The notes under the pieces: generated by a model
Databases searched by the model: none
What the model saw: the letters and a program-made list of their open reading frames with translations, nothing else
Told to the model about the DNA's origin: nothing
Assembly (NCBI RefSeq): GCF_022288725.1
Contig: NZ_JAKNTA010000012.1
Coordinates: forward strand, 49,868 to 113,867
Origin: Kitasatospora sp. A2-31
Lineage (GTDB): Bacteria; Actinomycetota; Actinomycetes; Streptomycetales; Streptomycetaceae
Direction of reading: 5' to 3'
Length of the DNA stretch: 64,000 nt
Shown: piece after piece, positions 25,365-33,714 of the stretch
How the letters are laid out: each line of letters begins with the position of its first letter
How positions within the stretch are numbered: position 1 is the first letter of the stretch
Made by a program: the position numbers and the translations under genes

Positions 25365-25724
25365 TCAGGCCCGGACCACCTGGTAACTGCGCATCGCCCA
25401 CGGCGTGTCGGACTGCGCCAGCGAGCCGGTGGCCCACGGGACGGCACCCGTGCAGCCCGGGCCGGAGTACAGCACCACGGAGGCGGTGCCGCCGGCGACC
25501 TGGACCGAACGGGCTGGAGCCGCCAAGGTGTGGCAGGTGCCGAGGTCGTCCAGGTCGACCGTGGTCGCCGTACCGCTGCCGCCGGTGCCGGCGTACAGGC
25601 GGGCGCCCGGCTGCAGCGGCGGCCAGCCGGCCGCGTTCGCCGACCCCGCGCCGAGACCGAGCAGGGCGGCGACGGCGGCCGCTGCGGCAGCCGAACCGCG
25701 GAGCACCGTCTTCGAGCTGAACAT
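25365..25724 (-). CDS. Small secreted protein (119 aa)
   Basis: A Sec signal peptide is evident (MFSSKTVLRGSAAAAAAVAALLGLGAGSANA, cleavage after ANA at about residue 31). The mature ~88 residues are rich in Gly, Thr and Ala and contain two Cys (GTCHTLAAP and GPGCTGAV), possibly one disulfide, in a pattern that could be a small beta-sandwich (crystallin-like), though this is weak. AGAGAGG precedes ATG. A second small secreted gene lies upstream on the same strand. No family identified. Confidence 0.75.
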   Translation of the reverse strand: MFSSKTVLRGSAAAAAAVAALLGLGAGSANAAGWPPLQPGARLYAGTGGSGTATTVDLDDLGTCHTLAAPARSVQVAGGTASVVLYSGPGCTGAVPWATGSLAQSDTPWAMRSYQVVRA

Positions 25725-25852
25725 GGGGAACCACCTCTCTCCGTGGGTGTGCTGGTGACGCCGGTACGGCAGGCGGCCGGCCGAGGTCGGGCCGCTCCTG
25801 CCGTACCGGCGGGTCAGGTTCCCGGACCGGGCGTCCGGAACGCACGGGCATG

Positions 25853-25887
25853 CTCAATTGGGACGCCCAGTGGACGCCCAGTGGAGC
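25853..25887. repeat. Short tandem repeat after a small secreted gene
   Basis: Three near copies of an 11-bp unit (on the minus strand TCCACTGAGCT, TCCACTGGGCG, TCCACTGGGCG) start in the last codons of the 134-aa gene and run downstream. Confidence 0.5.
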
Positions 25888-26292
25888 TCAGTGGACGTAG
25901 AGCTCGTTGGAGCAGTACGTCCACCAGGGGCGGGGCGGCGTCCAGCCGAGGTACTTGGTGCCGCAGATCTTGATGCTCTTGATGCTGCCGATGTACTTCG
26001 TCGCGACGGACTTGCCCTGGTCCACCTCCAGCGGCGTCTTCACGTGGCCGAAGTCGTCGGTGGCCTGGACGGAGCCCTTGTAGTAGGTGCCGTCGCCGAC
26101 GTAGATCCACACCCAGCCGTCGGAGCAGTTGTCCACCTGGACCTGGACGTTGCCGAAGCCGAAGTTCTTCGTGCAGCCGGCCGTGGCCGCGGCGCTCGCC
26201 GAGGCGGGGACGGCCGAGACGGTGGTCAGCGCGGCGACGGTGAGGCCCAGGGCGCCGACGGCCCTGGCCGGCTTGCCGAACGGGTTGTTCAC
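25888..26292 (-). CDS. Small secreted cysteine-containing protein (134 aa)
   Basis: GTG start with AGGAG eight bases upstream. A Sec signal (RAVGALGLTVAALTTVSAVPASASA) precedes a ~98-residue mature protein with four Cys (GCTKNFG, NCSDGWVW, IKICGTK, TYCSNE), likely two disulfides. It is unusually rich in aromatic residues (WVWIYVGDGTYYKG, GWTPPRPWWTY). It looks like a compact extracellular domain; I cannot name the family. Upstream of a second small secreted gene on the same strand; the 163-bp gap makes co-transcription possible. Confidence 0.78.
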   Translation of the reverse strand: MNNPFGKPARAVGALGLTVAALTTVSAVPASASAAATAGCTKNFGFGNVQVQVDNCSDGWVWIYVGDGTYYKGSVQATDDFGHVKTPLEVDQGKSVATKYIGSIKSIKICGTKYLGWTPPRPWWTYCSNELYVH

Positions 26293-26469
26293 GGTGATGA
26301 CTCCTGCGATGCGGTACTTGCGATGTGCTGATGACGTGTCTGCTCGTGCAGCGCCTTCACAGTGCCGCCCCCGCCAGGGCCCCGGCGTCAGTCAAATGAC
26401 TGCGATCCTCACCACCCGGCCGGCGCCACCTCCTCCCACCCCGTCCGTCGCGACCCGCCCCGCACTCGG

Positions 26470-27033
26470 TCAGTCCAGCAGCGCGGCCGCCACCCGCCGG
26501 ACCAGGTCGCGGCGCCGCGCCGCGTCGTGGACGTCCACCACCATCAGCACCTCGGGGGCGATCGTGGGCCAGAGCATGGCGAGGTGGATCATCACCGCGA
26601 ACAGCAGCCGAGCCTCGAACCGGTCCGACACCAGGCCTCTGCCCTGGGCGTCGGCGAGCACCCCGATGCGTCGGCGGACCTCGTCGAGGGCGCGGGCGTC
26701 GCAGGCCTCGGCGCCGCGCTCCATGTTCTGCCAGGTGATCAGTCGGGGGATCTCGGGGTGCTCGGCGTAGATGTCGCTCAGCCGGGCCGCGAACTCGGGG
26801 ATGTCGTCGTCCCCGTCGAAGGGCAGGCTGTCGACGATCTGTTCCACTGCGGCGCTCCAGACCGCGTCGAACAGGCCCACCTTGCTCCGGTAGTAGTGGT
26901 AGATCTGCGCCTTGTTGCTCCGGGCCGCCGCCGCGATGCGGTCCACACGGGCACCGTGGAGCCCGTGGGCGGCGAACTCGGCCCGCCCGGCCGCGAGGAG
27001 TCTCTGCTTGGTGGCTTCGGCGTCGCGTTGCAT
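26470..27033 (-). CDS. TetR family transcriptional regulator
   Basis: A 187-aa repressor. The HTH occupies residues 8-55 (TKQRLLAAGRAEFAAHG, VDRIAAAARSNKAQIYHYYRSKVGLFDAVW). The C-terminal domain (ITWQNMERG, RRIGVLADAQGRGLV, FAVMIHLAMLWPTIAPEV) is of the TetR_C type seen in antibiotic- or xenobiotic-responsive members. It is divergent from the large LuxR regulator at 27215. The interval holds two AACCnnnnGGTT palindromes and a TTGACA-type promoter, so it probably represses itself and the neighbour. Confidence 0.87.
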   Translation of the reverse strand: MQRDAEATKQRLLAAGRAEFAAHGLHGARVDRIAAAARSNKAQIYHYYRSKVGLFDAVWSAAVEQIVDSLPFDGDDDIPEFAARLSDIYAEHPEIPRLITWQNMERGAEACDARALDEVRRRIGVLADAQGRGLVSDRFEARLLFAVMIHLAMLWPTIAPEVLMVVDVHDAARRRDLVRRVAAALLD

Positions 27034-27059
27034 GGGCAGACCTTAGCCGAGCACCGACT

Positions 27060-27116
27060 AACCGTTTGGTTGACAGTCAGTTCCTTGTCGGTGTCTAATC
27101 AACCAACCAGGTGGTT
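27060..27116. promoter_or_regulatory. Two TetR-type operators
   Basis: AACCGTTTGGTT (27060-27071) and AACCAGGTGGTT (27105-27116) are perfect 4-4-4 palindromes with centres 45 bp apart. The second sits inside a longer imperfect palindrome (27094-27119, outer arms TCTAA/TTAGA). They flank and overlap the predicted promoter. Confidence 0.7.
27070..27099 (+). promoter_or_regulatory. Predicted promoter of the LAL regulator gene
   Basis: TTGACA (27070-27075), an 18-bp spacer and TCTAAT (27094-27099) resemble a housekeeping sigma promoter pointing at the gene starting at 27215. Both hexamers overlap predicted TetR operators. Confidence 0.55.
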
Positions 27117-27214
27117 AGAAGCCGTACGGCCGTACGCGGCGCGGGCCTCCCGCCCTCCCACCCACCGCGGCCTTCGCAGACAACCTGCACGTTCGAGGGG
27201 GAGGGAACCGGGCC

Positions 27215-30049
27215 GTGGGATCAGTAGGGCCGATGCTCGGTCGGAACGGCGAGCGGGAGGACCTGGCCGCGTTCGCCCGGTCCGTGGAGGGCCGGACACT
27301 GCTCCTGCGGGGCGAGACCGGGGTCGGCAAGAGCACCCTGCTCGACTTCACCGCCGAACTGGCAGCCCGGGACGGGCGACTCGTGGTCCGGGCCACCGGG
27401 GTCGAGGCCGAGTCCGAACTGCCCTACGCCGGGCTGCACCAGCTGCTCTACCCGCTGCTGCCGCACACCGCCGCGCTGGACGACATCTCCCGCGCGGCCC
27501 TCAAAGCCGTGTTCGGCCGGGCCGGGGGCACCCCGCCGTCCCTGATGGCCCTGGGCATCGCGGCGCTCGGCCTGCTCTCCGCAGCGGCGGTCGAACAGCC
27601 GCTGTTCCTGGCCCTGGACGACGCCCAGTGGCTGGACGACTCCAGCGCGGCGGTCTGCGGGTTCATCGGCCGCCGGCTGACCGGCAGCCGGATGAAACTC
27701 CTGCTGGCCGTCCGCTCCGACATCGCCTCCCCCTTCGACACCGCCGCGCTGCCCGAACTGACGGTCGGCCCGCTCAACGAGGAGGACTCCGCCCTCCTGC
27801 TGGACGGCCACCACCCGTCACTGGACCGCCGGTTGCGCCGTGTCGTCCTCGACCAGGCCCAGGGCAACCCGCTCGCCCTGCTGGAACTGCCCGGCCACGT
27901 GGCCGGCCCGGCCTACGGCCAGCACCCGGCCGACCCGAGGTCCCTGCGCGGCGCCTCACCCTCCCGACGCCTCCAGCACCTCTACGGCACCCGGATCACC
28001 GGCCTGGCCGCCACCGTCCGGGCGGAGCTGCTCAAGGGCGCCCTCGACGGCGTCGCCGCCGGCTCCGGTGACGGCCCGGTGCCCGCGAACCGGTACCGGA
28101 TGCGCGACGCCGACGAGGCCGTCGTCCGCGGCCTGCTGGTGATCGAGCCGTCCACCGGCGAATTCGCCTTCCGACACCCGCTGGTGCGCTCCAGCGTCGT
28201 CCAGCTGGCGACCCCCGCCGAGCGCCGCGAGGCGCACCGGACACTGGCGCAGCTGCACCGGGGGGACCTCGAACGCCGGGCCGCGCACCTCGCAGAAGCC
28301 ACCCTGGACCCCGACGAGGAGGTTGCCCGGGTGCTGGAGGCCGCCGCCGAGTCCGCGACCCGACGCGGCGGCGCGCTCACCTCGGTGACCTGGCTGACCC
28401 GCGCCGCCGAACTCAGCGAACACCCGGCCGAGCGGTCCCGGCGGCTCGGCGACGCGGCGTTCATCGCGGGACACGCCGCCCGCCTCGGCCACGCCCGCCG
28501 CTTACTGCGGGCCGACCACGGGCCCGACGCCGACCGCTCCCCCGCCGCCGCGCTCGCCTCCGGCTACCAGGCCCTCTACCAGGACGGCGACGTGCGCTCC
28601 ACCCACCGGCAGATCGCCGCCGTGGTCGAGCGGCTGGCCGAGCGGCGCGTCGCCGGCGACGGCCAGGACGCGGACGGCACCGACCGTACCGTCTCCGCGA
28701 TCGCCGCCGAGGTGCTGGACCGGCTGCTCGCCCTGCTGCTCGCCACCAGCCAGTTCGCCGCCGACCGGGCCCTGTGGGAGCGCACCCACGCCCTGCTCGC
28801 CGCGCTCGGCGACCGGGTCGGCGAGCGGGCCCGGATCTACAGCGCCACCTGGAGCGACGTCGTCCGGCACGGAGCCGGCTGGACCGGCCCAGTGGAACGG
28901 GCCGCCGCCGACCTGCCGGGCCAGGAGCCGTGGGACGTCGCCCGGCTCGCCGTCTCCGCCTACCACCTGGACGTCCTCAGCCCGCTTCGCCCGCACCTCC
29001 AGCGCGTCGTCTCCCGCGAGCTGGAGACCGGCGCGGTCTCCACCGGCATGGTGATGCTGCACCTGATCATGCTCGACCAGATGGGCGCCGGTGAATGGGA
29101 GGCCGCCGAGCGCACCGGCGGGCGCGCCCTGCGGCACTCCGACGAGCACGGGCACGAGCTGTTCGCCCAGCAAACCAGGGCCTACCTGGCCCAGCTCGCC
29201 GCGATGCGCGGGCAGACGGCGCTCGCCCGCGAACTCCAGGGGGTGGTCGACGCCTGGGCCCGCCCGCGCGGCATCGGCTTCCTCACCCAGCTCGCCGACG
29301 CAGCCGGCGCCACGGCGGCGCTGAGCGACGGCGACTACGAGGGCGCCTACCTCCAGGCCATCGGCATCACCGCACCGGGCGCCTTCCAGCCCTACGCCCA
29401 CCAGGCCTCCCGCACCCTGTTGGACCTGGTCGAGGCCGCCGTCCACACCGGGCGCACCGCACAAGCCCGGGCGCACGCGCAGGCCGCCCTGGACGCGAAC
29501 CTGCCCGCCGTCTCGCCTCGGCTGGCGCTGGTCACCCACGGCGCCCTGGCGATGACCGCCGACAGCGAGCAGGATGCCTCCGAGGCCTACGCGCTGGCCG
29601 TGGACCACCCGGCGGCAGCGCGCTTCCCGTTCGAACTGGCCCGGATCCGGCTGGCGCACGGCAGCCGGATCCGCCGGGTCCAGGGCGCCACCACGGCACG
29701 GCAGTTCCTCACCCCGGCCGCCAACGCCTTCGAACGCCTCGGCGCGACCGCCTGGGCCGCCCGGGCCCGGGCCGAACTTCGGGTCAGCGGCGTCCCTGCC
29801 CGGCCGGCGGCGCGCACCACGAGCCCGCTGACCTGGCAGGAGCGCCGGATCGCCGAGCTGGCCGCCAGCGGCCTGACCAACAAGGAGATCGGCGAACGGA
29901 CCAGGCTCTCGCCCCGCACCGTCAGCGCCCACCTCTACCGCGTCTTCCCCAAGCTGGGCATCACCACCAGAGCCGCCCTGCGCGACGCCCTCACCAGCCT
30001 GGACGAGGACGCCCCTGCCCCGAGTTCCGCGCTCGCGCAGCACTGCTGA
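27215..30049 (+). CDS. LAL-type LuxR family transcriptional regulator
   Basis: A 944-aa large ATP-binding LuxR regulator. The N-terminal AAA module has Walker A LLRGETGVGKSTLLDFT (about residues 30-46) and Walker B-like PLFLALDDAQWLDDSSAA (about 128-145). A long TPR-like helical middle follows (residues 300-850). The C-terminal LuxR HTH is LTWQERRIAELAASGLTNKEIGERTRLSPRTVSAHLYRVFPKLGI (about 870-915). Such proteins activate secondary-metabolite or catabolic genes. The start is the GTG after GAGGGGGAGGGAAC. It is divergent from a TetR repressor that probably controls it. No biosynthetic cluster is adjacent in the window. Confidence 0.9.
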   Translation: MGSVGPMLGRNGEREDLAAFARSVEGRTLLLRGETGVGKSTLLDFTAELAARDGRLVVRATGVEAESELPYAGLHQLLYPLLPHTAALDDISRAALKAVFGRAGGTPPSLMALGIAALGLLSAAAVEQPLFLALDDAQWLDDSSAAVCGFIGRRLTGSRMKLLLAVRSDIASPFDTAALPELTVGPLNEEDSALLLDGHHPSLDRRLRRVVLDQAQGNPLALLELPGHVAGPAYGQHPADPRSLRGASPSRRLQHLYGTRITGLAATVRAELLKGALDGVAAGSGDGPVPANRYRMRDADEAVVRGLLVIEPSTGEFAFRHPLVRSSVVQLATPAERREAHRTLAQLHRGDLERRAAHLAEATLDPDEEVARVLEAAAESATRRGGALTSVTWLTRAAELSEHPAERSRRLGDAAFIAGHAARLGHARRLLRADHGPDADRSPAAALASGYQALYQDGDVRSTHRQIAAVVERLAERRVAGDGQDADGTDRTVSAIAAEVLDRLLALLLATSQFAADRALWERTHALLAALGDRVGERARIYSATWSDVVRHGAGWTGPVERAAADLPGQEPWDVARLAVSAYHLDVLSPLRPHLQRVVSRELETGAVSTGMVMLHLIMLDQMGAGEWEAAERTGGRALRHSDEHGHELFAQQTRAYLAQLAAMRGQTALARELQGVVDAWARPRGIGFLTQLADAAGATAALSDGDYEGAYLQAIGITAPGAFQPYAHQASRTLLDLVEAAVHTGRTAQARAHAQAALDANLPAVSPRLALVTHGALAMTADSEQDASEAYALAVDHPAAARFPFELARIRLAHGSRIRRVQGATTARQFLTPAANAFERLGATAWAARARAELRVSGVPARPAARTTSPLTWQERRIAELAASGLTNKEIGERTRLSPRTVSAHLYRVFPKLGITTRAALRDALTSLDEDAPAPSSALAQHC

Positions 30050-30084
30050 CCCTCCGCCCCGGCCAACGCGGGCGCGCCGAAGGC

Positions 30085-30122
30085 GTGGTGGCACCCGGCC
30101 GCGCGCGGTCGGGTGCCACCAC
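30085..30122 (+). terminator. Terminator hairpin after the LAL gene
   Basis: GTGGTGGCACCCG (30085-30097) pairs perfectly with CGGGTGCCACCAC (30110-30122) around a 12-nt loop, 36 bases after the LAL stop. It is GC-rich without a T-run, as is usual in actinomycetes. Confidence 0.75.
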
Positions 30123-30246
30123 GGGCGGGGCCGGCCAAGCGCCAGCGGTGGTTCCGCCGGGGAGCGGTCCCAGTCCTCGGCCCGTCGCTCAGCCGCGAGG
30201 GCCCGCACGCGTCAGCCCTGACTCTCCGCGTCGTGTGGACGGGCGC

Positions 30247-30288
30247 AAGCGGCGGGGCCGCCCGATCAGGAGGGCGGCCCCGCCGCTT
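30247..30288 (-). terminator. Strong terminator hairpin (17-bp perfect stem)
   Basis: AAGCGGCGGGGCCGCCC (30247-30263) pairs perfectly with GGGCGGCCCCGCCGCTT (30272-30288), with an 8-nt loop. It lies 84 bp past the stop of the minus-strand HATPase gene and between two convergent units, so it may stop transcription from both sides. Confidence 0.8.
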
Positions 30289-30371
30289 GTCGTTCGTCGC
30301 CGACCGCACGCCGTCCGGGCTCCCTGCCGTCAGGACGTACTGCTCGGATCCGGAATGCCGCAGGCTCCCGG

Positions 30372-30845
30372 TCACGCACCCAGGAGACGGTACGCCTCGA
30401 ACTCGGCCCAGATGGTCTTGCCCTGGGCGTGCGGCTCGGCGCCCCAGCGGTCGGCGATCCGCTGCACGATGAACAGGCCGTGGCCGCCGGGCAGTGCGGG
30501 GTGGTGCGGTTCCCGGGGAGCGGGCAGGTCGGTGCTGCGGTCGCTGATCTCGATCCGCAGCCGGTCCGGGGTGAGGTCGAGGACCAGTTCCAGCGGGCCG
30601 TCTCCGTGCAGCATGGCGTTGCCGACGAGTTCGGCGACCACCAGGACGATGTCCTCGGTGATCTCCGCGCCGGGCGCGGGGACGGACGCGCACCAGTCGC
30701 CCAGCGCACGGACGGTGTGGGCCCTCGCGCGCGCGACCGGCTTGGGGAGCCCGGCGAGGGGCAACCGTCTGCGCTGACCGCCGGCGGGCAGCACGAGCCC
30801 GCCCGGGAGCGGGTCACCGTCCAGGGTTCCCCGGCTCATCGACAT
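30372..30845 (-). CDS. Anti-sigma-type HATPase (RsbW/SpoIIAB-like)
   Basis: A 157-aa ATP-binding protein of the GHKL serine-kinase type. N box VVAELVGNAMLHGDG (about residues 68-82), G1 box IEISDRSTDLPAP and G2 box GGHGLFIVQRIADRWG are all present; the first ~35 residues are a low-complexity leader. The start is ATG 30845 or the next ATG at 30839. In this family the protein binds a sigma factor or phosphorylates a STAS antagonist. The genes immediately upstream (STAS 31036, sigma 31528) are on the same strand, so this looks like the anti-sigma partner of that pair. Confidence 0.85.
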   Translation of the reverse strand: MSMSRGTLDGDPLPGGLVLPAGGQRRRLPLAGLPKPVARARAHTVRALGDWCASVPAPGAEITEDIVLVVAELVGNAMLHGDGPLELVLDLTPDRLRIEISDRSTDLPAPREPHHPALPGGHGLFIVQRIADRWGAEPHAQGKTIWAEFEAYRLLGA

Positions 30846-30974
30846 CTAAGGGCACCCTTCCGCATCGACGACTCTCGCAGCTCGGTTTCCCGGCAGCTCC
30901 GGGATTATGCCTCTCCCCGTGCGCCGACCGGTAGCCGGGCGGGCCGCCCCGCCGCTCGGACAGCCCGGCGCTCG

Positions 30975-31006
30975 GGCGGTCAGGCGGTCAGGCGGTCAGG
31001 CGGTCA
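30975..31006 (+). repeat. Four tandem copies of GGCGGTCA
   Basis: Perfect 8-bp unit repeated four times plus a partial fifth, in the spacer between the HATPase and STAS genes. Confidence 0.85.
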
Positions 31007-31035
31007 GGCGACCTGACGCTCGGGCGGTCCCGCGC

Positions 31036-31449
31036 TCACCCGGTCACGCGCACCCGGTCGGCGCCCAGGGCCTCCTCGACGGTCTCGTGGATCGTGAACA
31101 CCGTTCGTGCACCGGTCAGTTCCAGCACCCGCAGCACCGTCGGCGCCACCGCCGCGAGCCGCAGGTGCAGCCCCTCCTTCTCGGCCGCGATGCGGGTCCG
31201 GAGCAGCAGGTTCAGCCCGGAGGAGTCGCAGAAGGCGACCTCCCTCAGGTCGATGACCAGTGCGGACGGGCGCCGCGCAACCAGCTCGGCGAGGTCCTCG
31301 GCGGCCGAGGCCAGCGTCTCGATGTCGAGGTCGCCGGCGAGCGCGCACACCGCCGCCCCGGCCTCCGTGGTGCGGCTGCGCACCACCAGGCCGGGCCTGG
31401 GTTCGGTCACCAGGGCCGCTTCGCCCTGGTCGTTGTCGGACGGCATCAT
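31036..31449 (-). CDS. STAS-domain anti-anti-sigma factor
   Basis: A 137-aa anti-sigma antagonist of the SpoIIAA/RsbV type. ATG 31449 was chosen because a purine-rich GGAGGGGG sits just upstream. The domain shows CALAGDLDIETLASAAEDLAEL, then the phosphorylation-site loop LREVAFCDSSGLNLLLRTR with Ser as phospho-acceptor, and a C-terminal helix with LELTGARTVFTIHETVEEAL. Unphosphorylated, it would bind the HATPase and free the sigma factor. It lies between the HATPase and sigma genes. A close paralogue with the same DSSGLNLLL loop lies at 37448. Confidence 0.87.
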   Translation of the reverse strand: MMPSDNDQGEAALVTEPRPGLVVRSRTTEAGAAVCALAGDLDIETLASAAEDLAELVARRPSALVIDLREVAFCDSSGLNLLLRTRIAAEKEGLHLRLAAVAPTVLRVLELTGARTVFTIHETVEEALGADRVRVTG

Positions 31450-31527
31450 CGTCGCCCCCTCCATTGTCCGTGCCTTCCGACCATACATAGGCCGGGTCGC
31501 TGCGCCGATCACGGCCCTCGGCGACCG

Positions 31528-32400
31528 TCAGTCGCCGACCAGCCCTTCCCGCAGCTTCCGCAGGGTGCGGCTCAGCAGCCGGGAGACGTGCATCTGGGAG
31601 AGCCCGAGGCGGGCCCCGATCTGGGACTGCGTCAGGTCCTCGCAGAAGCGCATGGACAGGATGAGCCGATCCCGCTCCGGCAGTGCGGCCACCAGCGGCT
31701 TGAGCGCCACCAGGTCCTCGACCCGGGACAGGCGCTGGTCCTCCCCGCCGAGGCGCTCGCCCAGCGCGCCGGGGCCGTCCTCGTCCTCCGAGCCGCCGAG
31801 GTCCAGCGAGCCCGCGGTGTGGCCGTTGGCCGCGGTCAGCCCCTCGACGACCTCCTCGACCGGCAGCGAGAGGTGCTCGGCGAGTTCGGCGGGCGTCGGG
31901 GCGCGGTCGAGTTCCTGCGACAGCTTCTCCTGGGCCCTGGCCAGGACGATACGCAGCTCCTGGAGCCGCCGGGGCACGTGCACCGCCCAGGTGGTGTCGC
32001 GGAAATGGCGCCGCAGTTCGCCGAGGACGGTCGGCATGGCGAAGGTGGTGAACTCCACGCCGAGGTCCGGGTCGAACCGGTCGATGGCCTTGACCAGGCC
32101 GACCGCGCCCACCTGGAGGAGGTCCTCCCTGGGCTCGCGGTGCGAGGTGAAGCGGCGGACCGCGAACTTCACGAGGGAGAGGTTCATCTCCACCAGAGTG
32201 TTGCGGACGTACGAGTACTCCCGCGTCCCCTCCTCCAGCGCAGCGAGGCGGCGCAGCAGGACGCGGGTGAGTTCCCGCGCGTCGGCCGGCGCCATCTCGC
32301 GCAGGTCCTCCCCCCGGGGCAGGTCGGCTGGCAGCAGCTCCCGTATCCTCCCGGCCGGGACGGTTGGGGCGGCGAGCAGTTCACCGGTGGGCGTGGGCAT
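31528..32400 (-). CDS. SigB/SigF-family stress sigma factor
   Basis: A 290-aa group 3 sigma factor. Region 2 is REDLLQVGAVGLVKAIDRFDP with EFTTFAMPTVLGELRRHFRD (-10 recognition). Region 3 includes WAVHVPRRLQELRIVLARAQEKLSQ with RAPTPAELAEHLSLPVEEV. Region 4 ends LTQSQIGARLGLSQMHVSRLLSRTLRKLREGL (-35 recognition HTH). AAAGGA lies about five bases before ATG 32400. It is upstream of the STAS and HATPase genes on the same strand, so sigma, antagonist and anti-sigma appear to form one partner-switching unit. Several paralogues of this family exist in streptomycetes, so I give no symbol. Confidence 0.9.
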   Translation of the reverse strand: MPTPTGELLAAPTVPAGRIRELLPADLPRGEDLREMAPADARELTRVLLRRLAALEEGTREYSYVRNTLVEMNLSLVKFAVRRFTSHREPREDLLQVGAVGLVKAIDRFDPDLGVEFTTFAMPTVLGELRRHFRDTTWAVHVPRRLQELRIVLARAQEKLSQELDRAPTPAELAEHLSLPVEEVVEGLTAANGHTAGSLDLGGSEDEDGPGALGERLGGEDQRLSRVEDLVALKPLVAALPERDRLILSMRFCEDLTQSQIGARLGLSQMHVSRLLSRTLRKLREGLVGD

Positions 32401-32840
32401 CCGAGTCCTTTCCCGCTACGGCACGACGGGGCCCTGCTACCCCGGAGCGCGAGATCGATGCAGCCGCACTTCGTGAAGGTTTCGCGAAGGTCACGTCGCA
32501 CCAGATCCGCCGTCCGGAGCACCTCCTCCCGGGGAATGGCCTTGTCCCCGGCGGCCTGGACGCCGGGCTGGCCTCCATGACGGCGCGCACCGCACCCGGC
32601 CCACGACCGGATCCATCCGCCCGGGTTCGATGATGCCCACGACCGGATGCGGGTCCCGACCCGGCGTTCTACGGGGGCGACCTTCGATGGCCGGCCCGAC
32701 CACGCCCGACGGCTCGCAGCACCGCCCGGCGCGCCCAGGCCGCGCCTCGGGCCCGAACACCCCCTCCCCCGGCATCGCGAGGAGCGGGAAGCCGGCCGAG
32801 CCGACCGCCCACTCCTCACCGTCAGCCCGGATGCGGCGGC
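32401..32840. other. 440-bp interval without a gene
   Basis: Nothing codes convincingly. It should contain the promoter of the sigma-factor unit; no clear consensus hexamers seen. Confidence 0.4.
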
Positions 32841-33062
32841 CTACTCGTAGTAGCGACGCTCTTCGACCACCTCGTCGACGTCCACTCTGCGACCCACGCG
32901 CCGGCGCCGGAACACGTTGACGTAAGTGATCACTCCCAGCAGGCCGGCGGCCATGAGGATCCAGCCGACCGTGTGGACGTCGATGCCCTTCAGATGCCAG
33001 TCCGTCGCGAAGACCATGATGGCGCCGAGGGCGAACAACCCGATGCAGCCACCGATACCCAT
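32841..33062 (-). CDS. DUF6458-like small membrane protein
   Basis: A 73-aa protein with two helices (GGCIGLFALGAIMVFAT at residues 4-20 and VGWILMAAGLLGVITYVNVF at about 32-51), linked by the DWHLKGIDVHT loop typical of the actinobacterial DUF6458 family. The tail is charged (RRRRVGRRVDVDEVVEERRYYE). GGAGTGAG precedes ATG. Its function is unknown; such genes commonly sit near stress sigma factors. Confidence 0.85.
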   Translation of the reverse strand: MGIGGCIGLFALGAIMVFATDWHLKGIDVHTVGWILMAAGLLGVITYVNVFRRRRVGRRVDVDEVVEERRYYE

Positions 33063-33178
33063 ACTGTCTCACTCCTCGTCAGTCGGCTTGTCCCTCGACT
33101 GCCCCGGATCCGGGATCGGATGCCGGCGGCGACGAAACTCCCCGCGGACGCGCACCCCTGACGCGCACCGCGCACCCC

Positions 33179-33250
33179 TCAACGCCTCAATGCGCGCACC
33201 GCCAGGACGGCGACCAGGATCAGGACGGCGACGCTGATGCCGGCGAGCAC
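33179..33250 (-). CDS. Possible 23-aa single-helix membrane peptide
   Basis: GTG 33250 is preceded by AGGGAG (about six-base spacing) and encodes a peptide that is nearly all one hydrophobic helix (AGISVAVLILVAVLAVRALRR) with a basic end. It lies 117 bp upstream of the DUF6458-like gene on the same strand. The helix and ribosome site support translation; no family is known. Confidence 0.5.
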   Translation of the reverse strand: MLAGISVAVLILVAVLAVRALRR

Positions 33251-33714
33251 GGGTGTCTCCCTTCGTGTCAGCGGCCCAGCGGCCGACAGGAGGGTCGCGC
33301 GGGCCGACCCGGTGCGACGCACGGGTCTCCTGGCTGCTGACCGCTGCGCGCCGTTCCATGCCGGCGCCCCGAGCGGGTGACGCCGCTCCCCGGGGCCGTC
33401 GACCGGCAACCACCCGCACGGGGAGAGCCGGCCCCAAGGTGTCGGCCGGGCGAAGCCTCGATCGTCCAAGGCTCCGCCCCGGCGCGTCGAACGCACCCGT
33501 ACCGCGGGCCCGGCGGGCCCCGGGCGGTCAGGCATGCTCCACGCCGCCCGGGGCACCCGGCCGAGGGACGCCCGAACGCCCGACCGGACGTGGCGGGGGG
33601 GGAGGGCGCAGGAGGAACCGGGTGACTGCCGAGCGGGTAGCAGTCGGACCTCCGCCGACCCGGGCTGCGGCCGGAGCGGGCGGTGCGCCAGGCAGCGGAA
33701 GGTCAGGGGGCGAC
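33251..33714. other. 464-bp interval without a gene
   Basis: No supported coding sequence. It separates a minus-strand small membrane gene from a plus-strand membrane protein gene and probably holds both promoters. Confidence 0.4.

Noticed and set aside
30975..31006. CRISPR-like array (also 50904-50993 and 55964-56035)
   Set aside because: Repeats are too short or contiguous, with no unique spacers and no cas genes.
32401..32840. Small genes upstream of the sigma factor
   Set aside because: Open frames exist on both strands but lack starts with ribosome sites and show only compositionally biased sequence.
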